A DNA stretch of 64,000 nt, taken from the NCBI RefSeq assembly GCF_004342025.1, contig NZ_SLWN01000006.1, positions 124,001-188,000 on the forward strand, written 5' to 3'. Every line of letters begins with the position of its first letter. Positions within the stretch are counted from its first letter, which is position 1. Shown piece after piece: positions 19,125 to 28,099 of the stretch. Below the pieces are notes generated by a model. The model was not told where the DNA came from, made no database searches, and saw nothing but the letters and a program-made list of their open reading frames with translations. The DNA is from Kribbella steppae (GTDB taxonomy: Bacteria > Actinomycetota > Actinomycetes > Propionibacteriales > Kribbellaceae). A program made the translations under genes and the position numbers.

Positions 19125-20645
19125 ATGAGTGTTCGGCGGATCATGGGAACCGAGACCGAGTTCGGCATCTCGGTTCCAGGACAGCCTGGGGCCAACCCGA
19201 TGCTGACCTCGAGCCAGGTGGTGAACGGCTACGCGCAGACGCAGCCGCTCGCGCGCAAGACCCGATGGGACTTCGACGAGGAGCACCCGCTGCGGGACGC
19301 GCGCGGCTTCGACCTGAGCCGGGAGGTGGCCGATTCCAGTCAACTCACCGACGAGGAGACCGGCCTGGCCAACGTGATCCTCACCAACGGCGCCCGGCTG
19401 TACGTCGACCACGCCCACCCGGAGTACTCGGCGCCCGAGACCACCAACCCGCGGGACGTGGTGGTGTGGGACAAGGCCGGTGAGCTGGTGATCATGGAGG
19501 GCGCCCGGCAGGCCCGGCAGATCCCCGGCGCGCCGCCGCTGAACCTGTACAAGAACAACACCGACAACAAGGGCGCGTCGTACGGTTCGCACGAGAACTA
19601 TCTGATGCGCCGCTCGACCCCGTTCGCGTCGATCGTGCGGCATCTCACCCCGTTCTTCGTGAGCCGTCAGGTAGTGACCGGCGCCGGCCGCGTCGGGATC
19701 GGCCAGGACGGCACCCAGCACGGTTTCCAGATCAGCCAGCGCGCCGACTACTTCGAGGTCGAGGTCGGCCTGGAGACGACGCTGAAACGGCCGATCATCA
19801 ACACCCGCGACGAGCCGCACGCCAACCCGGACCGCTATCGCCGCCTGCACGTCATCATCGGCGACGCGAACCTGTCCGAGATCTCGACGTACCTCAAGGT
19901 CGGGACGACGAGTCTGGTGCTGTCGATGATCGAGGACGGCTGGCTGACCGACGACCTGAGTGTGGACCGCCCGGTCACCGCGTTGCACGAGGTCAGTCAC
20001 GACCCGGCCTGCACGCACCTGATGACGCTCAAGGACGGTCGCAAGCTGACCGCCGTACAGCTGCAGACGGAGTACCTGGAGCAGGCCCGCAAGTACGTCG
20101 AGGACAAGTACGGCGACGACGCGGACCGGCAGACCAAGGACGTGTTGTACCGCTGGGAGCAGATCCTCGACCAGTTGGCCATCGACCCGATGAAACTGGC
20201 CGACCAGCTCGACTGGGTCGCCAAGCTGAAACTGCTCCAGTCGTACCGCGACCGCGACGGCCTCGAGTGGGACGACCCCAAGCTGCACCTGGTCGACCTG
20301 CAGTACGCCGACCTGCGTCCGGACAAGGGGCTTTACTACAAATTGGTCAAGGCCGGCCGGATGCAGCGGCTGGTCTCCGACGAGGAGATCCGGATGGCGG
20401 TCTCGCACCCGCCGACCGACACCAGGGCGTACTTCCGCGGCCGCTGTATGCAGCAGTACGCGCCGCAGGTGGCGGCCGCGTCATGGGACTCGGTGATCTT
20501 CGATCTGCCGGGTAAGGAATCGCTGCAGCGGATCCCGACTTTGGACCCGTTGCGGGGCACGAAAGCCCATGTCGGAGCACTTTTGGACCAGTGCGACACC
20601 GCGAGTGACCTGGTTCGCACCATCACTGGGGGTGCCGCCGGGTAG
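19125..20645 (+). CDS. dop: Depupylase/deamidase of Pup
   Basis: Carboxylate-amine ligase-like enzyme that removes Pup from tagged proteins and, where Pup ends in Gln, deamidates it. 506 residues. The start MSVRRIMGTETEFGISVPGQ is characteristic of Dop and shows the Glu-rich Mg/ATP site, and the loop NPMLTSSQVVNGYAQ marks Dop rather than PafA. ATG 19125. It is 58 bases ahead of pup in the order dop-pup-prcB-prcA. In this genome Pup already ends in Glu, so deamidation is not needed and depupylation should be the main role. Confidence 0.96.
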   Translation: MSVRRIMGTETEFGISVPGQPGANPMLTSSQVVNGYAQTQPLARKTRWDFDEEHPLRDARGFDLSREVADSSQLTDEETGLANVILTNGARLYVDHAHPEYSAPETTNPRDVVVWDKAGELVIMEGARQARQIPGAPPLNLYKNNTDNKGASYGSHENYLMRRSTPFASIVRHLTPFFVSRQVVTGAGRVGIGQDGTQHGFQISQRADYFEVEVGLETTLKRPIINTRDEPHANPDRYRRLHVIIGDANLSEISTYLKVGTTSLVLSMIEDGWLTDDLSVDRPVTALHEVSHDPACTHLMTLKDGRKLTAVQLQTEYLEQARKYVEDKYGDDADRQTKDVLYRWEQILDQLAIDPMKLADQLDWVAKLKLLQSYRDRDGLEWDDPKLHLVDLQYADLRPDKGLYYKLVKAGRMQRLVSDEEIRMAVSHPPTDTRAYFRGRCMQQYAPQVAAASWDSVIFDLPGKESLQRIPTLDPLRGTKAHVGALLDQCDTASDLVRTITGGAAG

Positions 20646-20703
20646 GGTCGCTGTAGAGGGGTCGGTTGGGCGGCCTCTCCAGCGGTTCTAGGAGGTGTGT
20701 GCC

Positions 20704-20913
20704 ATGGCGAAGGACGGCGGGCAGCAGCATAAGCAGCCGAAGCGTTCGACGACCGAGGAAGAGGTCGAGCAGGTCGAGACGTCCGAGGACGTCGCCGAGC
20801 GCAAGGAGCGGCTCGACGAGGACGTCGACTCGATCCTGGACGAGATCGACGAGGTGCTCGAGGAGAACGCCGAGGAGTTCGTCCGCGGGTTCGTGCAAAA
20901 GGGTGGGGAGTGA
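20704..20913 (+). CDS. pup: Prokaryotic ubiquitin-like protein Pup, encoded with C-terminal Glu
   Basis: 69 residues, mostly disordered and acidic, with the helical ARC-binding part SILDEIDEVLEENAEEFVRG and the C-terminus FVQKGGE. Pup is ligated through its last side chain to lysines of target proteins, marking them for the proteasome. Many species encode GGQ and need Dop to convert it; here the codon is GAG, so the product is ready to ligate. ATG 20704 is preceded by a strong AGGAGG at 20690-20695; the in-frame GTG at 20695 overlaps that site and is rejected. The stop overlaps the prcB start (GTGA, 20910-20913). Confidence 0.96.
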   Translation: MAKDGGQQHKQPKRSTTEEEVEQVETSEDVAERKERLDEDVDSILDEIDEVLEENAEEFVRGFVQKGGE

Positions 20914-21764
20914 ACCGCTCGATGACTTTTGATGCCTCCGGCCGGTTGCCGGAAGCCTTCCTGACTCCAGGTGGCTCGTCGTTCATGGACTTTCTGGCCG
21001 GGCACGCGCCCGACCTGTTGCCGGGACGGCGCAGCCTGGGGTCGGCCGATTTCTCCGCCGACGTCCCGCACGGGACCACGATCGTCGCGGCCACCTTCCC
21101 CGGTGGCGTGGTGATGGCAGGCGACCGGCGGGCCACGATGGGCAACATCATCGCCCAGCGTGACATCGAGAAGGTGTTCCCCGCCGACGAGTACTCCGCG
21201 GTCGCGTTCGCGGGCTCGGCCGGTTTCGGGATCGAGATGGTCCGGCTGTTCCAGGTCGAGTTGGAGCACTACGAGAAGCTCGAGGGCGCCACACTCAGTC
21301 TGGACGGCAAGGCCAACCGGCTGAGCGCGCTGATCCGGGGCAACCTGGCGATGGCGATGCAGGGCCTGGCCGTGGTGCCGCTGTTCGCGGGCTACGACGA
21401 GGACCTGAAGGGCGGCCGGATCTTCTCCTACGACCCGACCGGCGGGCGGTACGAGGAGACCCACTTCCACAGTGTCGGCTCGGGTTCGCTGTTCGCCCGG
21501 GGTGCGCTGAAGAAGCTCTACCGCGAGGACCTGTCCGCGACCGACTGCGTCACGGTGGCGATCCAGTCCCTGATCGACGCCGCCGACGACGACTCGGCGA
21601 CCGGCGGGCCGGACATGCTGCGGCGGATCTTCCCGGTGGTCGGCGTGGTCACCGCGGACGGTTACCTTCGGCTGCCGGAGGACGAGGTGGCCGACATCGT
21701 CGACCGGGTCTGGGCCGAGCGGCACCGGCGCCCCGACGGGCCGGCCTCGGCAACCCTCACCTGA
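20910..21764 (+). CDS. prcB: 20S proteasome beta subunit precursor
   Basis: Catalytic subunit of the proteasome core. 284 residues from GTG 20910, with a 55-residue propeptide that ends VPHG before the mature N-terminus TTIVAATF. Thr56 is the catalytic Thr1. The partner residues line up: Asp17 in AGDRRATMGN and Lys33 in QRDIEKV, counted from Thr1. Self-cleavage during assembly exposes Thr1. It overlaps pup by 4 bases and is followed by prcA after 38 bases, so pup-prcB-prcA should be one transcript. Confidence 0.96.
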   Translation: MNRSMTFDASGRLPEAFLTPGGSSFMDFLAGHAPDLLPGRRSLGSADFSADVPHGTTIVAATFPGGVVMAGDRRATMGNIIAQRDIEKVFPADEYSAVAFAGSAGFGIEMVRLFQVELEHYEKLEGATLSLDGKANRLSALIRGNLAMAMQGLAVVPLFAGYDEDLKGGRIFSYDPTGGRYEETHFHSVGSGSLFARGALKKLYREDLSATDCVTVAIQSLIDAADDDSATGGPDMLRRIFPVVGVVTADGYLRLPEDEVADIVDRVWAERHRRPDGPASATLT

Positions 21765-21802
21765 CCTGATCCCCATCGACTGATTAGAGGACGACACCTT
21801 CG

Positions 21803-22657
21803 ATGAGCGTTCCGTTCTACGTCTCGCCCGAACAGCTGATGCGGGACCGGGCCGACTTCGCCCGCAAGGGCATCGCCAAGGGCCGCAGCGCGATCGCGTT
21901 GCAGTACGCCGACGGCATCCTGTTCGTCGCGGAGAACCGGTCGCCGGCGTTGCACAAGGTGGCCGAGATCTACGACCGGATGGCGTTCGCCGCGGTCGGC
22001 CGGTACAACGAGTTCGAGAACCTGCGGATCGCCGGCGTCCGGCTGGCCGACATGCGCGGGTACTCCTACGACCGGCGCGACGTGACCGGCCGGGCGCTCG
22101 CCAACGCCTACGCGCAGACGCTGGGCGCGATCTTCTCCTCCGGCGGTGAGAAGCCGCTCGAGGTAGAGATCCTGGTCGCCGAGATCGGCACCAGCACGGC
22201 CGAGGACCAGATCTACCGGCTCACCTACGACGGCTCGATCGCGGACGTCCGCGGCTACGCCGTGATGGGCGGGCCGGCCGAGCAGGTCGCGGACTACGTC
22301 GGCGAGCACTACCAGGAGGGCATCTCGCTGGCCGGGGCGCTCCGGCTGGCTGTGGACGCGCTCGGGCACGACAGCAACGAGGTCCGCGAGCTGACCCCGG
22401 ACCAGATCGAGGTCGCGGTCCTGGACCGGACCCGGACCCAGGTCCGTAAGTTCAAGCGGATCTCGGAGGAGACGCTGGGGCGGATCCTGTCCGAGTCCAG
22501 CCCGGACACCACGCCGTCGGAATCGTCGGCGGACAAGCCGGAGGAGACCGACGAGAGCGCGGAGACGGCCGGCGGCGACACCCCGGTTGCTCCGGGCGAT
22601 GACGACGTACCGGTTGCTCCGCCGGAGGAGCCGGGCGGCGACGACCGGCCGCTGTGA
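21803..22657 (+). CDS. prcA: 20S proteasome alpha subunit
   Basis: Structural outer-ring subunit that gates entry and receives the GQYL tail of ARC. 284 residues. MSVPFYVSPEQLMRDRADFA is the typical gating segment, RKGIAKGRSAIALQYADGIL the family core, and RLTYDGSIADVRGYAVMGGP a later conserved block. The last ~50 residues (from ESSPDTTPSESSADKPEE) are an acidic, disordered tail longer than in many homologues. Start ATG 21803. The stop overlaps the GTG of the Nudix gene (GTGA, 22654-22657). Confidence 0.96.
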   Translation: MSVPFYVSPEQLMRDRADFARKGIAKGRSAIALQYADGILFVAENRSPALHKVAEIYDRMAFAAVGRYNEFENLRIAGVRLADMRGYSYDRRDVTGRALANAYAQTLGAIFSSGGEKPLEVEILVAEIGTSTAEDQIYRLTYDGSIADVRGYAVMGGPAEQVADYVGEHYQEGISLAGALRLAVDALGHDSNEVRELTPDQIEVAVLDRTRTQVRKFKRISEETLGRILSESSPDTTPSESSADKPEETDESAETAGGDTPVAPGDDDVPVAPPEEPGGDDRPL

Positions 22658-23283
22658 ACGACTCGGTGATGGGCTCAGCCGCCGCGACAGTCTCGGATGA
22701 CTCTGGCGTGGCGGCTGAGTCGCGTAAACCCCAGGATCCGGCGCCGTGGGAGCTGCTGGACGAGCAGCCGGGGTTCAGCGGGTTCCTGACCGTGAACCAG
22801 CGGCGGTACCGGCTGCCGGACGGCCGGGAGGCCGACTGGGACGTCTTCGGTCCGAAGACCGCCTCCGGGATCACGTCCGGGATCACCGTCCTGCCGCTGA
22901 CGCCGGAGGGCAGGATCGTCACGATCCGGATCTTCCGGCCGGGGCCGGATCAGGTCGTCACGAATCTGCCGGGTGGCCTGGTCGAGGTCGACGAGGACCC
23001 GGCCGTGGCCGGCCCCCGCGAGCTCGAGGAGGAGACCGGCTACACCTGCGAGTCGTTCGAGGTCGTGACCTGGACCTGGGCGGGGGCGTCCTCGGTCTTT
23101 CGCAAGTACATCGGCATCGCCCGCGGCTGCCGGCCGGACGGTCGTCAGGCGCTGGACGAGTTCGAGGACTGCGTCCCGGTTGAGCTCACCGTGGAAGAAC
23201 TCCGCGCCCAGCTGCGGACGCCCGGCGCCATGACCGGGATCGACGCCGCCTACCTCGCGCTGGACCACGCCGGTCTTCTCTGA
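22654..23283 (+). CDS. Nudix hydrolase (ADP-ribose pyrophosphatase-like)
   Basis: 209 residues. The Nudix box GGLVEVDEDPAVAGPRELEEETGY is complete. Upstream ITVLPLTPEGRIVTIRIFRPGPD and the final IDAAYLALDHAGL resemble ADP-sugar pyrophosphatases. The N-terminal ~30 residues are low complexity. It is translationally coupled to prcA by a 4-base overlap, so it is probably co-expressed with the proteasome, but no functional tie is known to me. The usual pafA is not here; this gene takes the place downstream of prcA. Confidence 0.88.
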   Translation: MNDSVMGSAAATVSDDSGVAAESRKPQDPAPWELLDEQPGFSGFLTVNQRRYRLPDGREADWDVFGPKTASGITSGITVLPLTPEGRIVTIRIFRPGPDQVVTNLPGGLVEVDEDPAVAGPRELEEETGYTCESFEVVTWTWAGASSVFRKYIGIARGCRPDGRQALDEFEDCVPVELTVEELRAQLRTPGAMTGIDAAYLALDHAGLL

Positions 23284-23372
23284 CTGGAACTGGTCACGAC
23301 AGGCCCTTGACGAGCAGGTCTGCGCACTGAGTGGATGGTAGGAGCACACGCCTTCCGCCCGAGGAGTTGCTC

Positions 23373-26015
23373 ATGCGCCGTCTCGCTCTTCCCTTGTTGC
23401 TCGCACTTGTCGTTCAGACCTTGACCGTCCCGGCTGCTGTTGCTCTGGCCGGGACCACGAAAGGGGCGCCGCCGGTGACGCCTGAGCCTCAGCAGACCAT
23501 CACGCGCCAGGATGGGTTCCACCTCGGCCGGACCGTCGGCCTGGTCCATGGCCCGACGACCGACCCCGACGCCGAGCGCGTCGTCCGCGAGACGCTCGAG
23601 CAGGCCGGCGTACGGACTGTTCGTGATCAGCCGGCCGACGTGACCATCTGGTTGGGTGGGAGCGAGCAGGCGCTGCGGCAGTTGAACGTCGAGCCCGCCG
23701 AGGGGCTGGCGGCTGAGGGTTACGTCCTCGCCATCGGCGGCAAGAACGTCGTGCTCGACGGCGTCGACACCGACGGGACGTACTACGCCGCGCGCACGTT
23801 CGCACAGGTTGTCCAGGGCAACCAGGTGGACGGCGTCGAGATCCGCGACTGGCCGACGATGCGGTACCGCGGCTCGATCGAGGGCTTCTACGGTACGCCG
23901 TGGTCGCACGCCGACCGGCTCGATCATCTCGACTACCTCGGCGCGCACCGGATGAACACCTACGAGTACGCGCCCAAGGACGACCCGTACCACCGTGAGC
24001 AGTGGCGCGACCCGTACCCGGCCGACAAGCTGGCCGAGCTCGGCGAACTGATCGAGCGCGCCCAGCGCAACAAGGTCGACTTCACCTTCGCACTCTCGCC
24101 CGGCCTGTCGATCTGCTACACCTCCGACAGCGACTACCAGGCGCTGATCGCGAAGTTCGAGTCGCTCTACGCGTTGGGCGCGCGGGCGTTCAACGTGCCG
24201 CTGGACGACATCGACTACAACACCTGGCACTGCCCGGAGGACCGGGAGAAGTACGGCACCGGCGGCGGCGCGGCCGGTCAGGCACAGAGCGAGCTGCTGA
24301 ACCGGATCCAGCGCGAGTGGGTCGCGAGCAAGCCGGATCTCGCCCCGCTGCAGATGGTCCCGACCGAGTACTACAACGTGTCCGAGACGCCGTACAAGAA
24401 GGCGCTGCGGGAGCAGCTCGACGCAGCGGTGGTCGTGCACTGGACCGGGATCGGCGTCGTTCCGCGCACGATCACGACCGCACAAGCTGCTCAGGCCAAG
24501 GCTGTGTTCGGGCACGACATTCTGATCTGGGACAACTATCCGGTCAACGACTACGCGGCCGGACGGATCCTGCTCGCCGACTACAGCGGCCGTGAGCCCG
24601 GGATCGCCGAGCACATCGCCGGCGTGATCTCGAACCCGATGAACCAGGCCGCGGTCAGCAAGCTGGCCCTCTACTCGTTCGCCGAGCTCGGCTGGAACCC
24701 GGCGACGTACGACGAACAAGCGTCCTGGCACCGGGCGATCGCCGAACGCGCCGGGGGAGACCGCAAGACGATCGCGGCGCTGGAGGTGTTCGCCGACCTG
24801 AACACCTACGACTCGACGCTGCACCCGGAGAGTGCGCCGGTGCTGGCTGCTCGCACGGCCGAGTTCTGGAAGACCTGGCAGGCCGGCGGCAGGGACGAAG
24901 CGATCGCGGCGATCAAGCCCTACTTCACCGCCATCGAGAACGCTCCGGCGCAGATCCGCCAGGGTGTGAAGGACCCTGCGTTCGCCGACGAGGCGAAGGC
25001 CTGGCTCGACGCGACCGTGCTGTGGGGTCAGGCGCTGGACCGGTCACTGCGACTGCTCGATGAAGTAGCCGAGGGCAACGGTGCGGCCGCGTGGACGAGC
25101 CGGCAACGCATCGACGCGCTGGTCACCCAGGCCAAGGCGATCCGCGACACCCGGCTGCCGCACTCCAACACCTACCCGCGCATCGGCGAGGGCGTCGCCG
25201 ACGCGTTCCTCACCGAGGCCGGCCGGGTGCACTACCAGTGGATGGGCATCGAGCCGGGGCGTACGGCGTCCAGTTCGCAGGGCACGTACGCCGAGAACGT
25301 CCCCGACCGGATGATCGACGGCGACGAGTCGACGTACTTCTGGAGCAACGGCGCGCCGGTGACCGGCGACGAGATCCGAGTCGACCTCGGCGCACCACGG
25401 GCGATCGGCGACATCGCCGTACTGATGGGGAAGTCGGGCAGCCCGGAGGACTACATCCACTCCGGCGCCCTCGAGTACTCCGTCGACGGCTCCAGTTGGA
25501 CCGAGCTCACCCGGGCCACCACGGCTGAGGTTCGCTTCACCGCCGACACCACGGCCCGGTATGTCCGCTACCGAGCGCTGGCCGACAACCCGTCGTTCTG
25601 GCTCGTGGTCCGGGAGTTCTCGGTCCAGGTCACCGACGGTTCCGAGTTGGTGCTCACGGCAACAGGTACGCCGGCTCCGGCGGAGGGCTCGTCACTCGCC
25701 GACGCGGTTGATGGTGACGTGCGTACGGCGTACGTCGCGGCAACGACCCCGACGACGGATGACGCGCTGACGGTCGCTCTGTCCTCAGCCACCGCGGTCG
25801 ACCGGATCACGGTGCTGCAGTCCGGCGATGCGACCGCCGTCGGCCGGCTGGAGGTTCGGACCAGTGCGGGCTGGCAGGAGGCAGGAAGGGTAGGGGCTGC
25901 CTACAGTGCGGTGACGCTCCCGGTCACCACCATCGAGGCGGTCCGGATCAGTTGGGCGTCCGGCGCCGTACCGCCGCAGGTCCATGAGGTGATCCTGCAC
26001 CGGCCCGAGAACTAA
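23373..26015 (+). CDS. Secreted GH84 beta-N-acetylglucosaminidase / hyaluronidase-like enzyme with discoidin domain
   Basis: 880 residues from ATG 23373 (GAGGAG at 23361-23366). A Sec signal peptide covers ~1-26. Residues ~30-150 form the alpha/beta domain that precedes GH84/GH20 catalytic domains. The GH84 barrel begins MRYRGSIEGFYGTPWSHADR and carries the catalytic Asp pair at 278-279 (VPLDDIDYNTW), as used in the substrate-assisted retaining mechanism. A helical part follows, then an F5/8-type C (CBM32-like) domain at ~625-770 and a weaker beta-sandwich to the end. It should act outside the cell on GlcNAc-containing glycans. Exact substrate is not decided by sequence. Confidence 0.93.
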   Translation: MRRLALPLLLALVVQTLTVPAAVALAGTTKGAPPVTPEPQQTITRQDGFHLGRTVGLVHGPTTDPDAERVVRETLEQAGVRTVRDQPADVTIWLGGSEQALRQLNVEPAEGLAAEGYVLAIGGKNVVLDGVDTDGTYYAARTFAQVVQGNQVDGVEIRDWPTMRYRGSIEGFYGTPWSHADRLDHLDYLGAHRMNTYEYAPKDDPYHREQWRDPYPADKLAELGELIERAQRNKVDFTFALSPGLSICYTSDSDYQALIAKFESLYALGARAFNVPLDDIDYNTWHCPEDREKYGTGGGAAGQAQSELLNRIQREWVASKPDLAPLQMVPTEYYNVSETPYKKALREQLDAAVVVHWTGIGVVPRTITTAQAAQAKAVFGHDILIWDNYPVNDYAAGRILLADYSGREPGIAEHIAGVISNPMNQAAVSKLALYSFAELGWNPATYDEQASWHRAIAERAGGDRKTIAALEVFADLNTYDSTLHPESAPVLAARTAEFWKTWQAGGRDEAIAAIKPYFTAIENAPAQIRQGVKDPAFADEAKAWLDATVLWGQALDRSLRLLDEVAEGNGAAAWTSRQRIDALVTQAKAIRDTRLPHSNTYPRIGEGVADAFLTEAGRVHYQWMGIEPGRTASSSQGTYAENVPDRMIDGDESTYFWSNGAPVTGDEIRVDLGAPRAIGDIAVLMGKSGSPEDYIHSGALEYSVDGSSWTELTRATTAEVRFTADTTARYVRYRALADNPSFWLVVREFSVQVTDGSELVLTATGTPAPAEGSSLADAVDGDVRTAYVAATTPTTDDALTVALSSATAVDRITVLQSGDATAVGRLEVRTSAGWQEAGRVGAAYSAVTLPVTTIEAVRISWASGAVPPQVHEVILHRPEN

Positions 26016-26051
26016 GTTGCCACGAAGCTGACAGCAGCCCAGGATGGCGGC

Positions 26052-26684
26052 GTGCTGACCGACCACTGGCCACTGCGCCGCCTCCGGCTGACCACCGAAC
26101 GCCTCGTCCTCCGGCTGCCTGACGAGGAGGAACTCGCCGCGCTTGCCGACGTCGCCGCGAGCGGCGTCCACAAGCCGGGGGAGCGACCGTTCCTGACCCC
26201 GTGGACAGACCTGCCACCGGCCGAACGGGCCCGGAGCGTGCTGCAGGGTCACTGGAGTTCTCTGGCCTCGTGGACCCCGCAGGACTGGGAGTTGCAACTC
26301 GGCGTGTTCCGGGATGGGACGCCGCTCGGCATCGTCGCGTTGAGAGCTCAGGACTTCGCCGTTCTCCGTGAGGTGAAGACGTGGTCCTGGCTCGGCCTGC
26401 CGCACCACGGCCAAGGATTCGGCACCGAGGCACGCGTCGCTTTGCTGCACCTTGCCTTCGAGGGGCTGGACGCCGTCGCGGCGTTGACCGAGGTGTTCCA
26501 GGACAACGCCGGCTCGCAGGGTGTGTCCCGGAAGCTCGGCTACCGCCCGGACGGCATCTCCCGGGACGTTCTGCACGGTCAGCCGGTGATCTCGGACCGG
26601 CTTCGCCTCACCCGCGAGGACTGGTCCGGCGCATCGGTCCGAGTCGAAGGGCTGGAGGAATGCCGCTCCTGGTTCGTCGCGTAG
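26052..26684 (+). CDS. GNAT-family N-acetyltransferase (RimJ/RimL-like)
   Basis: 210 residues from GTG 26052. The beginning LRRLRLTTERLVLRLPDEEE is typical of the RimJ/RimL branch, and LPHHGQGFGTEARVALLHLA is the acetyl-CoA pyrophosphate loop (Q/R-x-x-G-x-G/A). FQDNAGSQGVSRKLGYRPDG is the late conserved block with Asn and the LGY turn. The substrate is unknown; related proteins acetylate N-terminal amino groups or small amines. It ends immediately before the ZTP riboswitch of folD, so the folD leader begins close to its stop codon. Confidence 0.87.
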   Translation: MLTDHWPLRRLRLTTERLVLRLPDEEELAALADVAASGVHKPGERPFLTPWTDLPPAERARSVLQGHWSSLASWTPQDWELQLGVFRDGTPLGIVALRAQDFAVLREVKTWSWLGLPHHGQGFGTEARVALLHLAFEGLDAVAALTEVFQDNAGSQGVSRKLGYRPDGISRDVLHGQPVISDRLRLTREDWSGASVRVEGLEECRSWFVA

Positions 26685-26687
26685 GCT

Positions 26688-26776
26688 TGTTCGCGGACCG
26701 CGACTGGCGTTGAGGTGGAGGACCACCGGGGAACGGTCTGCTGGTAGATCCGGCTTCGCCGCGCGCCTGGGCACCC
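26688..26776 (+). promoter_or_regulatory. ZTP (pfl) riboswitch controlling folD
   Basis: The conserved pfl core is readable: CGCGACTGGCG (26699-26709), then GGTGG-AGGA-CCACC (26714-26727) forming the first stem-loop and GGGGA after it. About 25 bases later comes CCGCGCGCCTGGGCA (26759-26773), whose CGCC pairs back with GGCG to make the pseudoknot. This is the known binding site for ZTP/ZMP, which signal 10-formyl-THF shortage. The element lies 26 bases before the folD start, and folD is a classic ZTP-riboswitch target. The downstream bases do not show a T-run terminator, so translational control is likely. Confidence 0.88.
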
Positions 26777-26801
26777 TCTCGATGCCCGAAGGAGTGCGCG
26801 T

Positions 26802-27671
26802 ATGACCAAGTTGATGATCGGTACCGACCTGGCCGCCGAAATGGTGGCGAACGCGGCTGACCGAGCCCGGGTGCTGCAGGAGAAGACCGGCGTGCAGCCG
26901 TGTCTGGCGACCGTGCTGGTGGGCGACGACCCCGCGTCGGCGACGTACGTGCGGATGAAGCAGAACCGGAGCAAGAAGGCCGGCATCGGGTCACGGAGCG
27001 TCGTCCTGCCCGCGGAGACCACGACCGAGGAGCTGGTCGCTGAGCTGCACAAGCTGTCCGCCGACCCGGAGGTGCACGGGATCCTGCTGCAGCACCCGGT
27101 GCCGGCGCAGATCGACGAGCGGGCCGCGTTCGAGGCGATCGACCCGGCCAAGGACGTCGACGGCGTGACCATGCACGCGTTCGCCGCGATGGCGTTCGGC
27201 GAGCCCGGGTTCCGGTCCTGCACACCGGGCGGCATCCTGCGGCTGCTCGAGGCGTACGACGTACCGATCGCCGGCGCGCACGCGGTCGTCATCGGCCGCA
27301 GCCCGATCCTCGGCAAGCCGGCCGGGATGTTGCTGCTGGCATCGAACGCGACCGTCACCTACACCCACTCGCGGACCACGAACCTGCCCGACATCGTCCG
27401 GACCGCGGACATCGTGGTGGCGGCGGTCGGCAAGGCGAACTTCGTCCGCGGCGACTGGCTGAAGCCGGGCGCGGTGGTGGTCGACGCCGGGTACAACGAG
27501 GGCAACGTCGGGGACGTCCACTTCGACGAGGCGGCCGCGGTGGCCGGCCTGATCACACCGGTCCCGGGCGGGGTCGGACCGATGACGATCGCCCTCCTGC
27601 TGGAGCAGACCGTCGACGCCGCCGAGGCCCAATCCGAGACGGCTGTCCACTCCGTGGCTACTCTGACCTAG
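26802..27671 (+). CDS. folD: Methylene-THF dehydrogenase / methenyl-THF cyclohydrolase
   Basis: Bifunctional one-carbon enzyme that interconverts 5,10-methylene-THF and 10-formyl-THF using NADP. 289 residues. PCLATVLVGDDPASATYVRM with the following KQNRSKKAGI supplies the catalytic Tyr and Lys. HGILLQHPVPAQID and the NADP-binding segment HAVVIGRSPILGKPAGMLLL are family blocks, and PGGVGPMTIALLL is the C-terminal signature. ATG 26802 follows GAAGGAG at 26788-26794. It sits under the ZTP riboswitch, so its expression should rise when formyl-THF runs low. Confidence 0.96.
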   Translation: MTKLMIGTDLAAEMVANAADRARVLQEKTGVQPCLATVLVGDDPASATYVRMKQNRSKKAGIGSRSVVLPAETTTEELVAELHKLSADPEVHGILLQHPVPAQIDERAAFEAIDPAKDVDGVTMHAFAAMAFGEPGFRSCTPGGILRLLEAYDVPIAGAHAVVIGRSPILGKPAGMLLLASNATVTYTHSRTTNLPDIVRTADIVVAAVGKANFVRGDWLKPGAVVVDAGYNEGNVGDVHFDEAAAVAGLITPVPGGVGPMTIALLLEQTVDAAEAQSETAVHSVATLT

Positions 27672-27702
27672 GCTTGGGGGAGACGACCAAGGAGGCAGAC
27701 AC

Positions 27703-28071
27703 GTGGCGGTACGGGCGATCCGGGGCGCTACCCAGCTGGAGGTGGACGAGCGCGAGCATCTGCTCGAGCGGTCCGCCGAGCTGGTGAAGGCGGTCCTGGA
27801 AGCGAATGATCTGGGCCACGAGGACCTGATCAGCATCCTGTTCACCGTCACACCCGACCTGCACTCGGAGTTTCCCGCCGTGGCGGGCCGGCAGATCGGG
27901 CTGACCGACGTACCGCTGATGTGCATGCAGGAGATCGACGTCCCGCACGCGCTGCCGCGGGTGGTCCGGATGATGGTGCACGCCGAGTCCTCGCGGTCCC
28001 GGGAGAAGATCCAGCACGTCTACCTGCATGGTGCGGTCGCGCTGCGTCCGGATCTGACGGGCGCCCAGTAA
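27703..28071 (+). CDS. aroH: Chorismate mutase, AroH type
   Basis: 122 residues; converts chorismate to prephenate. MAVRAIRGATQLEVDEREHL is the typical AroH start with the active-site Arg, ISILFTVTPDLHSEFPA and VPLMCMQEIDVP follow, and REKIQHVYLHGAVALRPDL is the C-terminal block with Arg and Tyr active-site residues. The fold is the trimeric Bacillus AroH type, not the helical AroQ type. tyrA follows after 28 bases, so these two steps to tyrosine are adjacent. Confidence 0.94.
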   Translation: MAVRAIRGATQLEVDEREHLLERSAELVKAVLEANDLGHEDLISILFTVTPDLHSEFPAVAGRQIGLTDVPLMCMQEIDVPHALPRVVRMMVHAESSRSREKIQHVYLHGAVALRPDLTGAQ

Positions 28072-28099
28072 TGGCACCAGTAATGGCAACAGTGAGGGC

